From the NCBI GenBank assembly GCA_016926855.1, contig JAFGNT010000018.1:124001-188000 (forward strand): 64,000 nt of DNA. Reading direction: 5' to 3'. Shown one piece after another: positions 1 to 9,750 of the stretch (within the stretch, counting starts at the first letter, position 1; each line of letters opens with the position of its first letter). The stretch comes from Methanomicrobiaceae archaeon (GTDB lineage: Archaea; Halobacteriota; Methanomicrobia; Methanomicrobiales; Methanomicrobiaceae). Position numbers and translations under genes: made by a program. The notes under the pieces are model-generated. The model did not search any database, was not told the origin of the DNA, and was given only the letters and a program-made list of their open reading frames with translations.

Positions 1-33
1 ACACGCATTTTCATCAACGAAAATCTGAATCAT
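1..33 (-). CDS. Possible 5' end of a divergent ferredoxin-type protein (partial)
   Basis: Reading leftward from an ATG at position 33 gives eleven residues, MIQIFVDENAC, before the window ends. A VDENAC segment is a frequent opening of 4Fe-4S ferredoxin domains, where the cysteine is the first cluster ligand. An AT-rich TATA-like stretch lies about 60 bases upstream on the minus strand, near 85-100. Only eleven codons are visible, so both the gene and the family are tentative. Confidence 0.35.
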   Translation of the reverse strand, partial: MIQIFVDENAC

Positions 34-160
34 GTCAGGAATCCCCTCGGGTCAGGTATACTTGTGGGTTTTGAGTTACATCTATTTAAAATTATCTTTT
101 ACTGATTAACTATAACAATAAACACTACAGTCTAACATCTAAGATAACCGAGGTAGGAAA

Positions 161-175
161 TATTTAAATAATATA
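161..175 (+). promoter_or_regulatory. TATA-like box of the HAMP gene
   Basis: TATTTAAATAATATA is centred about 28 bases before the ATG at 195. No GGTGA or GGAG precedes that ATG, so transcription would begin at or next to the start codon and the message is probably leaderless. This is inferred from spacing. Confidence 0.45.
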
Positions 176-194
176 GCGTCAGAAATAACCTCAT

Positions 195-623
195 ATGCCA
201 GAGACGAGTAAGAATGACCCTGCTGTACAGGGTAAGGGAATCGCATTCCAGATACCTATCTTCTATAAGTTGATGGTGAGCATGCTCTTTGTCGCAGTCC
301 TCCCCCTCGGCCTCCTCGGCATGGTCTTCATGGGAGATACCCAGAGTTTTGCTTCTGGAATCGGAATGCAGAATGCAATCTTTATACTGACGTTGACCAC
401 GCTTGCCATCGTCGTCATGTGGAGCTTTTTCCTTGCGAGCAGCATTACGAGCCCCATTGTAAAGCTCTCGCAGGTGGCGAACAGCGTAAGTACCGGCAAC
501 CTCAAGGACTCTGAAATCGACGTCCTGAGTAATGATGAGATAGGCGAGCTTGCCGTTGCCTTTAACAGGATGCTAAACTCGTACAAGATTCTCGACACGC
601 TTGCCCGGGAAGACATGAATTAA
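195..623 (+). CDS. Two-helix membrane protein with HAMP domain and no output domain
   Basis: A 142-residue protein with two hydrophobic helices (about residues 25-47 and 58-82) separated by only about ten residues, followed by a HAMP linker (about 83-135) with the SPIVKLSQVAN and NDEIGELAVAFNRM segments. HAMP domains relay signals between membrane helices and cytoplasmic effectors. Here there is neither an external sensor nor a kinase or methyl-accepting module, and the protein ends just after HAMP. It heads a run of four co-directional genes with two roadblock proteins, so it may be the membrane partner of that cassette. The family call is firm; the role is inferred. Confidence 0.8.
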   Translation: MPETSKNDPAVQGKGIAFQIPIFYKLMVSMLFVAVLPLGLLGMVFMGDTQSFASGIGMQNAIFILTLTTLAIVVMWSFFLASSITSPIVKLSQVANSVSTGNLKDSEIDVLSNDEIGELAVAFNRMLNSYKILDTLAREDMN

Positions 624-649
624 TGTGTGTGAAGGTGTAAAGAGTACCT

Positions 650-877
650 ATGAGCCTCAGGGACGATATACTCGCGATACTTCGGCAGGATCTCGGTCCT
701 GCGGCACCCATTTTTCTTGAAAAATGCTGTAAACAGCAACTCGGGCGAACGTCCCAGGAAATTATGCCCGACGACATCAGCGTACTCGCCGAGTGTTTCT
801 ATCGGGGAGTTGCCGACAGTATAGGAGTCGCGAATGCGGAACGCGTCCGCGGACACGTACTCGCCATCAGACAGTAA
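650..877 (+). CDS. Small conserved-type protein of the roadblock cassette
   Basis: A 75-residue soluble protein with one central Cys-Cys pair (EKCCKQQ, about residues 25-31) and a predicted all-helical character. I do not recognise a named family. It starts 26 bases after the HAMP gene and is followed 43 bases later by the roadblock gene, so the genes are probably co-transcribed. Base composition matches its neighbours. It could be an adaptor or regulator of the roadblock proteins; nothing in the sequence shows a catalytic site. Confidence 0.65.
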   Translation: MSLRDDILAILRQDLGPAAPIFLEKCCKQQLGRTSQEIMPDDISVLAECFYRGVADSIGVANAERVRGHVLAIRQ

Positions 878-920
878 TACCACCCGGAACAAATAAACGG
901 GGGAAAAGGAGGAGTGACGT

Positions 921-1301
921 GTGAGTGATATGTCAATGTTGCAGATGGTTCTGAAAAAATTCCTGAACCTTGCCGGCGTCATGGCGGCATTCATACTTGA
1001 GAGTGACGGGACACTGATCGAGCATGCCACACGGGGGATAGACGACATCGACGCCATCGGATTCCCCCTCGCCGAAGCCATAACAGCATCAACAGCAATT
1101 GCCACGGAAATGGGTGATACGGCGCTCTCAATGGCTTTTTGCGAATTCGGTGAGTCATTTGTCCTTGCAATACCCCTGACAGGGGAAAAGCCCCTGAGTG
1201 AAGTTACCTATCTCGCAATCATTGCCGAACGTGATGCGAATATCGGCAGGATCCGGTATGAACTGAAGAAAAACAAAGATCTCATAATATCTGTCCTATG
1301 A
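921..1301 (+). CDS. Roadblock/LC7 domain protein
   Basis: A 126-residue protein with the alternating beta/alpha pattern of the roadblock/LC7 (MglB-like) fold: a GVMAAFILESDGTLIEHA strand-turn-strand near residues 17-34, a central helix, and an SFVLAIPL strand followed by a closing helix. Such proteins dimerise and usually regulate small Ras-like GTPases or act as signalling scaffolds. The start is GTG at 921, preceded by an AAGGAGGAG ribosome-binding site eight or so bases upstream. Its stop overlaps the ATG of the next gene by four bases, so the two are translationally coupled. Confidence 0.75.
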   Translation: MSDMSMLQMVLKKFLNLAGVMAAFILESDGTLIEHATRGIDDIDAIGFPLAEAITASTAIATEMGDTALSMAFCEFGESFVLAIPLTGEKPLSEVTYLAIIAERDANIGRIRYELKKNKDLIISVL

Positions 1302-2101
1302 TCGAACAAATACCCCCGGGAATAAGCATTGGTACGATGAAGGCATCAATGGAATGGCTTTATTCCCATACGTCCCGGTTCATAGGCGTAGTTTTCGTGC
1401 GCATTCAGGACGGAAAAGGGTACATTCTTATCCAGCGTGGTGAGCCGCTTATCTATTATTTCATATCCGGGACGAAGACACTGAATGGCCATGCTGCACG
1501 CGAATATTTTGCCAATGAACGCTTGATCGACTTCGACATGCGAAAATACACCCCAGGGGAATTCGAAAACGCACTTGCACTCTCCCGGGGCGAATCGGTG
1601 GAGCCGCTGAAGCTGTCCACGGGAGAAGAAGTTCCTCCGGGAGATGTAAGCGATTCTATAGGCCCTGCACCGGAGCCCGCGACGGACGTGGATACCGGCA
1701 CTACCCCTCCGCCAGTCACTCCAATTCCTGAGAGTAAAACGGCAGCACCTCCCGCGAAGGCACCCGAACCCGGGGAACTTGCCGAACTCCGTCATATTCT
1801 GACATGGCCCGGTGTGAAAGCGGCTTCAATCTTTGAAAACGGGCTGAACCTCCATGCAATTGGGGAACATTCACTGGACGGGGCGGTCGCGATCGGAGAG
1901 GATGCCGTCAGGGCTGCCGGCGCCCTGTCATCGGTTCTCGGCCGTGGCAGGTTTATTCAGATGACAATCGAACTGCCGTCCGGCACGATCATTATCACCC
2001 CGTACCGGAATACAATGCTCTGTATCCTGACAACCGACCAGGTACGCCTCGGGCAGATTAGAAACATCCTGCAGGACATTCAGCAGCGCCTGCAGGACTG
2101 A
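1298..2101 (+). CDS. Two-domain protein: DUF2226-like N-terminus and roadblock-like C-terminus
   Basis: A 267-residue protein in three parts. Residues 1-90 resemble archaeal DUF2226-type domains (MKASMEWLYSHTSRFIGVVF onward). Residues about 108-155 are a Pro/Ala/Thr-rich linker. Residues about 157-267 form a second roadblock-like domain (LAELRHILTWPGVKAASIFE and later GRFIQMTIELPSG). The ATG overlaps the stop of the preceding roadblock gene. A heteromeric complex of the two roadblock domains is a reasonable inference. No GTPase is encoded next to them. The N-terminal assignment is weaker than the C-terminal one. Confidence 0.6.
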   Translation: MIEQIPPGISIGTMKASMEWLYSHTSRFIGVVFVRIQDGKGYILIQRGEPLIYYFISGTKTLNGHAAREYFANERLIDFDMRKYTPGEFENALALSRGESVEPLKLSTGEEVPPGDVSDSIGPAPEPATDVDTGTTPPPVTPIPESKTAAPPAKAPEPGELAELRHILTWPGVKAASIFENGLNLHAIGEHSLDGAVAIGEDAVRAAGALSSVLGRGRFIQMTIELPSGTIIITPYRNTMLCILTTDQVRLGQIRNILQDIQQRLQD

Positions 2102-2178
2102 AAGCAGGGAAAAGGTCCGAACACACCCGGCGGATAATCGCCACACATAAAAGCACGAAATGCCATTTTTTTATACCT

Positions 2179-2967
2179 ATGATTGAACCGCTGGTCGTCG
2201 CAGCCATCGCGATAGGAATAACGCTCCTGTACGCATCATACCGCGACATCAGGGAACGCCGTGTTCCGTTCAGGACATGGTACCCGATGCTTGCCATAGC
2301 GGTACCCATGGCGGCATGGACATACATCTCTCTCATTGGCCACGATTTCCGGCTTGCATCAGGCTATATCATCCTGGTTATCGTTTTTTCCGTGCTCTTT
2401 TATGTCCTTGCAGCGTACCTGCACCTCTTCGGCGGTGCAGATGCATGGGCGCTCATATTCATCACCGCTTGCATCCCGCTCTTTCCCGTGGAACCGTACT
2501 TCGGATATCCGGCCCTCGCGTTTTTTCCCTTGTCGGTCTTGGTCAATGCGATGCTGCTCAACCTCGCAACACCGTTTGGCATCTTCATCATGAACGTCCT
2601 GAAGGGCAACAGAGCACCATTTCCGTACATGTTTATCGGATTCCCTGTCGGGGGAGCAAATATCGAAGATTCATTCGGCTTCATCATCGAAGAGTTTTCC
2701 GAGGATAACGGACACCTGAAACGCAGGTTTATCTCCATCCCCGACGCAATCCGGAGGATGGTGGCAGGCCAGAGGCGAATGTATACGCGGGATCTGAAAC
2801 GGTTTCCCGAACAATATACTCGCGAACTCGCATTGTACCGGAAGGCAGGGATGGTCTGGATATCTTACGGAGTCCCGTTCATCATCCCCATAACCGCCGG
2901 ATTTATCACGGCGATCTTCATGGGAGACATGCTGTATATGATACTGACAATAGTCACAGGAGTTTGA
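2179..2967 (+). CDS. Archaeal prepilin/preflagellin peptidase (A24 family)
   Basis: A 262-residue polytopic membrane protein with the two aspartates of type IV prepilin peptidases: one in [11 protein letters not shown] (about residue 22) and one in FGGADAWAL (GGAD, about 85-88). Enzymes of this family cut class III signal peptides of archaeal pilins and archaellins. About six hydrophobic segments are visible, with a charged cytoplasmic loop near residues 175-220 that may be lineage specific. It ends two bases before hisI. The pilin-like protein at 9.75 kb is a possible substrate. Whether it serves archaella, pili or both cannot be decided here. Confidence 0.85.
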   Translation: MIEPLVVAAIAIGITLLYASYRDIRERRVPFRTWYPMLAIAVPMAAWTYISLIGHDFRLASGYIILVIVFSVLFYVLAAYLHLFGGADAWALIFITACIPLFPVEPYFGYPALAFFPLSVLVNAMLLNLATPFGIFIMNVLKGNRAPFPYMFIGFPVGGANIEDSFGFIIEEFSEDNGHLKRRFISIPDAIRRMVAGQRRMYTRDLKRFPEQYTRELALYRKAGMVWISYGVPFIIPITAGFITAIFMGDMLYMILTIVTGV

Positions 2968-2968
2968 T

Positions 2969-3337
2969 ATGATTTCACTGCATTTCGATCACGGACTGAT
3001 ACCTGTCATCGCACAGGATTCCACGACACAGGAGATCCTCATGCTCGCCTATGCGAACAGCGAGGCGGTGGAGCTTACCCGTTCAACCGGATTTGCCCAT
3101 TACTACAGCAGGAGCAGGAAGAAACTCTGGAAAAAGGGTGAAGAGAGCGGCCATACCCAGCGGGTCGTGCGCATCATCACGGACTGCGATGAAGACGCCC
3201 TGATTTATCAGATTGAGCAGAAGGGAGCCGCCTGCCATACAGGGTACCGGAGCTGTTTTTACCGGACGCTGGAAGGCGAAATTATTGCAGAAAAAGTGTT
3301 TGATCCGGACGAGGTATATGCTAATAAACCAGAATGA
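2969..3337 (+). CDS. hisI: Phosphoribosyl-AMP cyclohydrolase
   Basis: A 122-residue cytosolic enzyme of histidine biosynthesis that opens the purine ring of phosphoribosyl-AMP. It has the typical signature: [11 protein letters not shown] near the start, the [18 protein letters not shown] block, [13 protein letters not shown] as the metal-binding acidic segment, and the [14 protein letters not shown] cysteine motif. Length equals that of free-standing HisI; no HisE domain is fused. ATG at 2969 follows GGAG at 2959-2962 and lies just after the prepilin peptidase stop, so it is probably read from the same message. Confidence 0.95.
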   Translation: MISLHFDHGLIPVIAQDSTTQEILMLAYANSEAVELTRSTGFAHYYSRSRKKLWKKGEESGHTQRVVRIITDCDEDALIYQIEQKGAACHTGYRSCFYRTLEGEIIAEKVFDPDEVYANKPE

Positions 3338-3361
3338 CATTCTACTATATGGTGATTTTTT

Positions 3362-5230
3362 ATGAAATTAGTACCGGATACAAGCGTAGTAATAGATGGC
3401 CGAATCACCTCAATGATAAAAAAAGGTGAATATACACAGGCAACAATAATAATACCGGAAGCAGTCGTCGCAGAGTTGGAATCCCAGGCAAACCAGGGAC
3501 GTGAAATCGGATTTTCAGGCCTGACGGAACTTCAGGAATTGTGTCAGATGGCGGGAGAGGGAATTATCGAACTCTCGTTTGTCGGGGTGCGCCCCACCCT
3601 TGAACAGGTAAAACTTGCAAGCGGAGGGGAGATCGATGCACTCATCCGTAATGTTGCCATTGAAAACGATGCTAAATTTATCACGAGCGACATCGTGCAG
3701 GCCGAGGTGGCAAAAGCAAAAGGTCTCGATGTCCAGTATCTCCGCCCGCAGATTGGAGATTTTTCACCGCTTGGCATCGACCGGTTTTTTGATGAGCACA
3801 CTATTGCCGTTTACCTGAAGGATAGGGTACCACCGGTCGCTAAAAAAGGAACTCTGAAAGAGATGCGTCTTGTCAACCTCCGCGAGGATCCGCTTACGGA
3901 ATATGAACTCAAACAAATGGCGCAGGAGATTCTCGAACGTGCAAAACGCGATCCCGACGGGTTTATTGAGCTCGAAAAACGCGGAATTACCGTTGTGCAG
4001 ATCGGGTCGCTCCGCATCTCCATTGCACGAAGGCCGTTTTCCGACGGAATGGAGATTACGGCAGTACGGCCAATCGTAGACCTCGAGCTTGACGGCTATA
4101 ATATGGCTGACGTGATTAAAAACCGCATTCTCGGGGATAAACGCGGGCTATTGATCGCAGGACCACCGGGATCCGGAAAATCGACGCTGGCGCAGAGCAT
4201 TGCGACATTCCTTGCCGATCACAGCTTTGTTGTCAAGACAATGGAGGCTCCCCGGGACCTGCAGGTGCCCGACCATATCACACAGTATACTGCCCTTGAG
4301 GGGAGCATGGCAAATACGGCTGAAGTTCTGCTTCTTGTCCGTCCGGATTACGTAATATTTGACGAACTACGGAAACAGGAGGATTTCAGGATTTTTGCGG
4401 ACATGCGCCTCTCCGGGGTTGGCATGATCGGTGTCGAGCATGCGATGCAGGCGCAGGATGCCCTCCAGCGCTTCATCGACCGCGTAGATTTCAGCGTGCT
4501 GCCCCAGATTATCAATACGATCGTTTTCGTTAATGTCGGAGAGATTGCACGAATCTACGACGTGAGTTTAAGTTTCAAGGTTCCCGAAGGAATGGGAGGA
4601 GACCTGCATATGCGCCCTGTGATCACCGTGACGGATCAGGTGACACAGAGGCCGGAATTCGAGATATTCCGGTTCGAAGGCGAAACAATCGTGATGCCGA
4701 CGCAAATGGCCGCGGCGGAACCGCATGCCGGACCGGAGAAAGAGGAAAAGTTATCGTGGAAACTTGCGGAACGTGAAATCCAGCGGGAGATCGGACGATT
4801 CACCGACGGCTATGTCGATGTACGGATGCAAAGCGACAACAAGGCAATTGTCTATATCGAAGACCGCGATGTGCCGGCCGCTATCGGAAAAGGCGGAAAG
4901 AATGTCGCAAGCATCGTCAACAAACTCAGCATCGGAATAGACATTAAGCCACGGAGCGAGCTTGAGCGACAGCAGGCGCAGCCACAGGAATCAACGCAGG
5001 CGCCCGCACCGGAAGGGAACATCAGGATCCGTGTGGATAAAAAGCAGCTGTCTATTATCGATCCCGAGCATAGCGGGAAGATAGTGGACGTATTCGCTGG
5101 AAAGGAGTATCTCTTCACGGCAACGGTGGATGACAATGGCGAGATCCATCTGGCAAAGAACAGCAGCATTGCCCAGGAGATGATCAGGAGATACAATGAA
5201 GGCGAAGTAATCAGGCTCCGGCCTGTATAG
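3362..5230 (+). CDS. PIN domain - secretion-type ATPase - KH domain protein
   Basis: A 622-residue protein of the widespread archaeal PINc/VapC-type ATPase family. Residues 1-130 form a PIN nuclease-like domain (VPDTSVVIDGRIT, GGEIDALI, FITSDIVQAEVAK supply the acidic residues). Residues about 230-460 are a PilT/VirB11-like ATPase with Walker A GPPGSGKST near 267 and a DYVIFDEL Walker B segment. Residues about 480-530 are a KH domain with the GKGGKN loop, followed by a TRAM-like tail. The architecture points to RNA binding and ATP-driven remodelling, but the exact role is not established. A GGTGATTTTTT ribosome-binding region precedes the ATG. Confidence 0.9.
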   Translation: MKLVPDTSVVIDGRITSMIKKGEYTQATIIIPEAVVAELESQANQGREIGFSGLTELQELCQMAGEGIIELSFVGVRPTLEQVKLASGGEIDALIRNVAIENDAKFITSDIVQAEVAKAKGLDVQYLRPQIGDFSPLGIDRFFDEHTIAVYLKDRVPPVAKKGTLKEMRLVNLREDPLTEYELKQMAQEILERAKRDPDGFIELEKRGITVVQIGSLRISIARRPFSDGMEITAVRPIVDLELDGYNMADVIKNRILGDKRGLLIAGPPGSGKSTLAQSIATFLADHSFVVKTMEAPRDLQVPDHITQYTALEGSMANTAEVLLLVRPDYVIFDELRKQEDFRIFADMRLSGVGMIGVEHAMQAQDALQRFIDRVDFSVLPQIINTIVFVNVGEIARIYDVSLSFKVPEGMGGDLHMRPVITVTDQVTQRPEFEIFRFEGETIVMPTQMAAAEPHAGPEKEEKLSWKLAEREIQREIGRFTDGYVDVRMQSDNKAIVYIEDRDVPAAIGKGGKNVASIVNKLSIGIDIKPRSELERQQAQPQESTQAPAPEGNIRIRVDKKQLSIIDPEHSGKIVDVFAGKEYLFTATVDDNGEIHLAKNSSIAQEMIRRYNEGEVIRLRPV

Positions 5231-5266
5231 CCCTTATGAGTTGAGGATGACACGGAGGAAACCAGC

Positions 5267-8044
5267 GTGAGCAGATTTGATACCCATACCACCGAGGATG
5301 AATATTGTAAAAAATGGGAGCATAGCTTCGAGGCGGATCCAATCGTGAGTGAGAAGTTCTACCTGACGGTTGCCTATCCCTATCCGAGCGGAGCGATGCA
5401 TGTCGGCCATGGCCGCACGTATATTGTTCCGGATGTCATTGCCCGGTTCTGGCGGATGAAAGGGCGGCAGGTGCTCTATCCCATGGCATTCCACGTAACC
5501 GGGACACCGGTAATCGGCATTTCCCGCAGAATTTCCCAGGGAGATGAGAAGACCATCCGGTTGTACCGGGATCTCTACAAAGTGCCGGAGGAGACACTCA
5601 ACAGGTTCGTGGAACCCAGAGAAATCGTCCGGTACTTCAGCCAGGAGTACGAGCGCGTCATGCGGCATTGCGGGTTATCCATCGACTGGCGCAGGCGTTT
5701 TACTACGGTGGATCCCCAGTACAGCAAGTTCATCGAATGGCAGTACATCCACCTCCACGAGGGCAACCATGTCATCCGCGGGGCTCACCCCGTCAAGTAC
5801 TGCCCACAGTGTGACAATCCCGTGGGCGACCACGATCTGCTGGAAGGGGACAAAGCCGATATTATCAAATTCGTCCTTGTGATGTTTTCCTGGGGAGACT
5901 ACAAACTCCCGTGCGCCACGCTCCGGCCGGAAACGACATACGGCGTGACAAACCTCTGGGTAAATCCGGATATAACATACGTGAAGGTAACGGTTGACGG
6001 ACAGAAATGGATCCTCTCCCGTGAGGCTGCGGATAAGATCGGACTGCAGGATCACGACGTCGTTGTTGAGGGCGATATGTCGGGCGAAGAGCTGATCGGA
6101 GTGACCGTATCGCATCCGTTCTCAGGTGACGTCCCCGTGCTCCCGGCAACCTTCGTTGATCCCGACATGGCAACAGGGATTGTCATGAGCGTACCCGCCC
6201 ATGCACCCTTTGACTATATTGCACTTCGGGATCTGCAGGCACAGGGCCTGCATGCCGGCATCGTCCCGGTCCCGCTGATTACCGTCGAAGGATACGGGGA
6301 GATGCCGGCGAAAGACGCCGTCGAACGTGCGGGTGTGCAAAACCAGAACGATCCCGCCATGGACGTCCTCACCCAGGAAGTATACAACGCCGAATTCTCC
6401 CGCGGGCGCATGCTTCCCAAATACGGTGGAAAACCAGTGCGTGAGGCACGGGACGAAGTATCGGCGATAATGGTCGAGCGGTATGGTTCCGCGGTCATGT
6501 ATGACTTCGATTCACGCTCGGTCGTCTGCCGGTGCGGCAGCAGGGTCTTCGTGCGGATTCTTCATGACCAGTGGTTCCTCCAGTACAGTGATCCGGAATG
6601 GAAGGCACAGATCCACAAACAACTCGACGGGATAACACTTGTCCCCCCCGAAGTGCGGGCAGAGTTCGATCGGACGATCGACTGGCTGAAGGACTGGGCC
6701 TGCACGAGAAGGATCGGCCTCGGCACAAAACTTCCGTGGGACAAGGAATGGCTCGTCGAGCCCCTCTCCGATTCTACCATTTACATGGCGTATTACACCA
6801 TCGCCCATAAGCTGAAACAGATTGATCCGGCCCGACTGACCCCGGACGTCTTTGACTATATATTCCGTGGTACGGGGACACCGTCATCCTTGCCGCAGGA
6901 GCAGCTCGACGATCTCCGGAACGAGTTCCTGTACTGGTATCCCTACGATTACCGTTTCTCGGCAAAGGATCTCATTTCCAACCACCTGACGTTCCAGCTA
7001 TTCCATCACGCCGCTCTTTTCCCGGAGAACCTCCAGCCTGAAGGGATGGTAATATTTGGGATGGGTCTGCTTGACGGGGCGAAGATGTCGTCAAGCAAAG
7101 GCAATGTGTTCCTCCTCGAAGACGCACTGGATGAGTTCGGTGCCGATACCGTGCGGATGTTTCTGGTGGGGAGTGCCGAACCATGGCAGGACTTTGACTG
7201 GAGAAAGGAATTTGTCATATCCACACGAAAGCAGATCGACCGGTTTTACACTACCGTCTCCGAGGGCAGGGTCACGGAGGGGACGTATCCCATCGACCGC
7301 TGGCTGATCAGCAGACTTCAAAAACGGATCGCCGCAACGAATGAAGCACTTGCGTCATTCCAGACCCGGCAGGCTCTTCAGGAGGCATATTTCGGTATCG
7401 AAGCGGATCTAAAGTGGTATCGCCGCCGCCTTCCCGCGGAGATCCGAGGCTCGGCAGCACTCCGCGAGATCAGCAGCACATGGATCCGGCTTCTCGCACC
7501 GTTTATCCCCTTCACCTCCGAAACGCTTTGGGCGGAGATCGGTGGTTCAGGAGACGTTGCCTTTGCAGCATTCCCCGAACCGGATGCACAAAGCATCGAT
7601 GAGGAAACCGAACTTGCCGAAGAACTGCTCTCCCGCACGGTCGAAGATATAGAATCAATTATGAAACTCATCCAGATCGAACCGACCGGGATCACCCTCT
7701 TTATCGCGCCGTCGTGGAAATGGGATATATTTACCACTATCGCACATTCCGAGGACAAAAAGCAGGTAATTCGGGATATTATGAAGGACGAGGCGATGAA
7801 GACGCGCGGAAAGGCTGCAACGGATGCTGCAAAACAAACCACCACGCTTATTCACCGCTTCCCACCGCAGCTGGTCTCCCAGCTTGCGGGATCGATGCGG
7901 GACGAGATGGCAGTCTTTCAGGAAGCGAAGGAGTTTCTTGAGAGGGAGTTTGCCGTCCCCGTCACCATCGTGCCTGCGGGGGAGAGCAACCACCCAAAAG
8001 CAGCAGCGGCGCTCCCGTTCAAACCCGCAATCGTCATCGAATGA
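5267..8044 (+). CDS. leuS: Leucyl-tRNA synthetase, archaeal type
   Basis: A 925-residue class I aminoacyl-tRNA synthetase that charges tRNA-Leu. The HIGH-like motif is in [14 protein letters not shown] (about residue 45) and the KMSKS motif is [10 protein letters not shown] (about 606). The CP1 editing domain carries the [17 protein letters not shown] block (about 220), and [16 protein letters not shown] lies just before the second catalytic half. Length and the C-terminal anticodon-binding extension are of the archaeal/eukaryotic form. Start is GTG at 5267, behind a good ACGGAGGA site. It follows the PIN-ATPase gene after 36 bases. Confidence 0.97.
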   Translation: MSRFDTHTTEDEYCKKWEHSFEADPIVSEKFYLTVAYPYPSGAMHVGHGRTYIVPDVIARFWRMKGRQVLYPMAFHVTGTPVIGISRRISQGDEKTIRLYRDLYKVPEETLNRFVEPREIVRYFSQEYERVMRHCGLSIDWRRRFTTVDPQYSKFIEWQYIHLHEGNHVIRGAHPVKYCPQCDNPVGDHDLLEGDKADIIKFVLVMFSWGDYKLPCATLRPETTYGVTNLWVNPDITYVKVTVDGQKWILSREAADKIGLQDHDVVVEGDMSGEELIGVTVSHPFSGDVPVLPATFVDPDMATGIVMSVPAHAPFDYIALRDLQAQGLHAGIVPVPLITVEGYGEMPAKDAVERAGVQNQNDPAMDVLTQEVYNAEFSRGRMLPKYGGKPVREARDEVSAIMVERYGSAVMYDFDSRSVVCRCGSRVFVRILHDQWFLQYSDPEWKAQIHKQLDGITLVPPEVRAEFDRTIDWLKDWACTRRIGLGTKLPWDKEWLVEPLSDSTIYMAYYTIAHKLKQIDPARLTPDVFDYIFRGTGTPSSLPQEQLDDLRNEFLYWYPYDYRFSAKDLISNHLTFQLFHHAALFPENLQPEGMVIFGMGLLDGAKMSSSKGNVFLLEDALDEFGADTVRMFLVGSAEPWQDFDWRKEFVISTRKQIDRFYTTVSEGRVTEGTYPIDRWLISRLQKRIAATNEALASFQTRQALQEAYFGIEADLKWYRRRLPAEIRGSAALREISSTWIRLLAPFIPFTSETLWAEIGGSGDVAFAAFPEPDAQSIDEETELAEELLSRTVEDIESIMKLIQIEPTGITLFIAPSWKWDIFTTIAHSEDKKQVIRDIMKDEAMKTRGKAATDAAKQTTTLIHRFPPQLVSQLAGSMRDEMAVFQEAKEFLEREFAVPVTIVPAGESNHPKAAAALPFKPAIVIE

Positions 8045-8051
8045 TCAACAG

Positions 8052-8369
8052 TCATTCGTCTATTTTTTTTGCTTTTTTGGCTCTTTCCTTTGAATTATAT
8101 CCGGTAACGTGCTCCAGGTACTGGCGGAATTTTCTGTTCGTGTCAAGGATGAGCTCGTCGTCTTCCATGGAGGTATCAGATTCTGTATCGACGACGAGCG
8201 TCTTTCCATTCGGGCCAAGGCAGACTTCAAGCCTCCTGAGCGCCCCGTAGGTTATTGTATATTTGCCGCCGGACTCCTTAGGCGCCATATCGAAATAGGC
8301 CTTCAGTCCTTCAACCATCCGTGTCTCGAACCCCTTGGTGAACCCACGCTTGATGGGATATTCTTGCAT
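8052..8369 (-). CDS. DUF5611-type small methanogen protein
   Basis: A 105-residue soluble protein beginning MQEYPIKRGFTKGFE, with a compact alpha/beta body and a Lys-rich tail (ERAKKAKKIDE). It resembles the short DUF5611 family of methanogens, whose function is unknown. A longer open frame extends upstream to 8621 but would overlap the start of the PAC2 gene on the opposite strand. The ATG at 8369 gives the family-like N-terminus, so I chose it. It is convergent with leuS and divergent from the PAC2 gene. The family name is from memory of the sequence pattern. Confidence 0.7.
   Translation of the reverse strand: MQEYPIKRGFTKGFETRMVEGLKAYFDMAPKESGGKYTITYGALRRLEVCLGPNGKTLVVDTESDTSMEDDELILDTNRKFRQYLEHVTGYNSKERAKKAKKIDE
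8062..8079 (+). terminator. T-rich stop of leuS transcription
   Basis: An eight-T run followed by a six-T run lies 18 to 35 bases after the leuS stop, and archaeal polymerase stops at such tracts. On the other strand the same bases code for the Lys-rich tail of the convergent DUF5611 gene, so their sequence is partly explained by coding. Confidence 0.35.
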
Positions 8370-8427
8370 ACTATTTTTTGGGATGGCGATGTATGTTAAA
8401 TTAATGCGAGTGTAGCGATGTGATCCT

Positions 8428-9141
8428 GTGGAAGATATAAAAATTATCTCGAAACCGCTCACCGGAAGCGGAAAAAAGGTGCTCATCGGATTTCCCGGCA
8501 GCGGTCTTGTCGGCAGCATAGCATTGCAGTATATTGTTGACCAGATGGAATTCGAGCATATCGGAAATGTGACCAGTAAATATTTCCCCCCCCTCGCGAT
8601 CATGGCGAAGGGCGTGATCAACGTACCTGTGAGGTTCTATGAAAAAGGTGAATTCTTTGCCATCGTTGCCGACATCCCCATTCATCCCATGATCTGCTAT
8701 GAAGTGGCAAACGGTATCATCGACTGGCTGGCCCAGTTCTCGATCCAGGAAATTGTCACCATTGCGGGCATCATCACCAACGAACCGGAAAAACGCGTCT
8801 TCGGTGTCGCCACCACCGAAGAGTCCCTGAAACTTATCGAAGAGAAGACCATCATACTTCCTATGGGAAGTATTTCGGGTATCGCGGGCAGCATCCTCAC
8901 CGAGTGCAAGGTCAGGGATATTCCCGCTGTCGGGCTGCTCGGTGAAACGGTGAACACTCCCGATCCGCGTGCCGCCGCTTCGGCTGTAGCTGTGCTTAAC
9001 ACCATGTACGGTTTGAACATCGGTGTCGATGCTCTTCATGAACAGGCAACCGAGATTGAAGCTGCAATGGCAAAGATGGCGGAACAGGTTCAACAGACGG
9101 AGCAGATGCCGAAGAAAGAGCAACTGCCGATGTATGGGTGA
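8428..9141 (+). CDS. PAC2 family proteasome-assembly-chaperone-like protein
   Basis: A 237-residue protein of the PAC2 family (archaeal homologues of proteasome assembly chaperone 2). It shows KVLIGFPGSGLVGSIALQYI (about residues 17-36), a FFAIVADIPI strand, and the VTIAGIITNEP and PAVGLLGET segments. The C-terminal 30 residues are Gln/Glu-rich and probably helical. The start is GTG at 8428. Its stop overlaps the region just before the DUF473 start, so the two form an operon. A second PAC2 protein occurs at 44.4 kb. The biochemical role in archaea is not firmly established. Confidence 0.88.
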   Translation: MEDIKIISKPLTGSGKKVLIGFPGSGLVGSIALQYIVDQMEFEHIGNVTSKYFPPLAIMAKGVINVPVRFYEKGEFFAIVADIPIHPMICYEVANGIIDWLAQFSIQEIVTIAGIITNEPEKRVFGVATTEESLKLIEEKTIILPMGSISGIAGSILTECKVRDIPAVGLLGETVNTPDPRAAASAVAVLNTMYGLNIGVDALHEQATEIEAAMAKMAEQVQQTEQMPKKEQLPMYG

Positions 9142-9146
9142 TTTTC

Positions 9147-9539
9147 ATGAAATGTATCGCATTAACAGGAATTGCGCCCTCCATCATTTCAGAAATTAAA
9201 TACGGCAAACCCCGCACCCTTGAACTCCAGAGTGCACACAATATCATCACGTTGACCGGGAGCAATGCGGGAGACTGCATCTTCATGACTTCGGTAGATC
9301 TCGATGATCTCTCGGCCGGTGACGCGGGTATTATCGTTCATGTGATATCGATCACGATCAATATGAAACGTATCGTCGAGTTCGTTAACCCGTTGTATTA
9401 CGAGGAGCGGGAACGAATGTCCGCCCGCGTCCAGGTCAAATACATGGACAGCACTATTGTCAGAGAGGTAGAGGGGAAACCATGGAGCGAAGCAACGGTT
9501 GTAGAGGTCATCAAGGGCTCGTGCTACCATGCCGGATAA
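9147..9539 (+). CDS. DUF473 family protein
   Basis: A 130-residue methanogen protein of the DUF473 family. Segments MKCIALTGIAPSIISEIK, SAHNIITLTGSNAGDCIFMT and NPLYYEERERMSARVQVKYM match the family pattern as I know it; function is unknown. I chose the ATG at 9147 rather than GTG at 9138 because GGTGA, formed by the stop region of the PAC2 gene, sits five bases before it and the conserved N-terminus begins there. The overlap with the PAC2 stop implies translational coupling. Confidence 0.8.
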   Translation: MKCIALTGIAPSIISEIKYGKPRTLELQSAHNIITLTGSNAGDCIFMTSVDLDDLSAGDAGIIVHVISITINMKRIVEFVNPLYYEERERMSARVQVKYMDSTIVREVEGKPWSEATVVEVIKGSCYHAG

Positions 9540-9582
9540 TTCTGCCTCGGGAAAGCAACGACCTTAAGAGGAGAGTGAAGGG

Positions 9583-9591
9583 TTAATAATA
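9583..9591 (+). promoter_or_regulatory. TATA-like box before tRNA-Arg
   Basis: TTAATAATA is centred about 39 bases before the first base of the tRNA, a plausible distance for a tRNA promoter with a short 5' leader. It is the only strong AT element between the DUF473 stop and the tRNA apart from TAATATTATT at 9601-9610. Confidence 0.35.
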
Positions 9592-9625
9592 CCAACCCAC
9601 TAATATTATTGACGCACAGCCCAGG

Positions 9626-9700
9626 GGATCTGTGGCTTAGCCAGGATATAGCGCCGGGCTTCTAACCCGGATGCCGAGGGTTCGAATCCCTCCAGGTCCG
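9626..9700 (+). tRNA. tRNA-Arg (UCU)
   Basis: A complete cloverleaf can be drawn by hand. The acceptor stem GGATCTG pairs with CAGGTCC (one G-T wobble) with discriminator G. The anticodon stem CCGGG pairs with CCCGG around the loop CTTCTAA, giving anticodon TCT. The T arm is GAGGG-TTCGAAT-CCCTC. No CCA is encoded and no intron is present in the anticodon loop. A short T run follows at 9703-9707. Confidence 0.95.
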
Positions 9701-9750
9701 TCCTTTTTCAGATGAATTGATGATATATAAATGGCATATTCTGAATTGCA

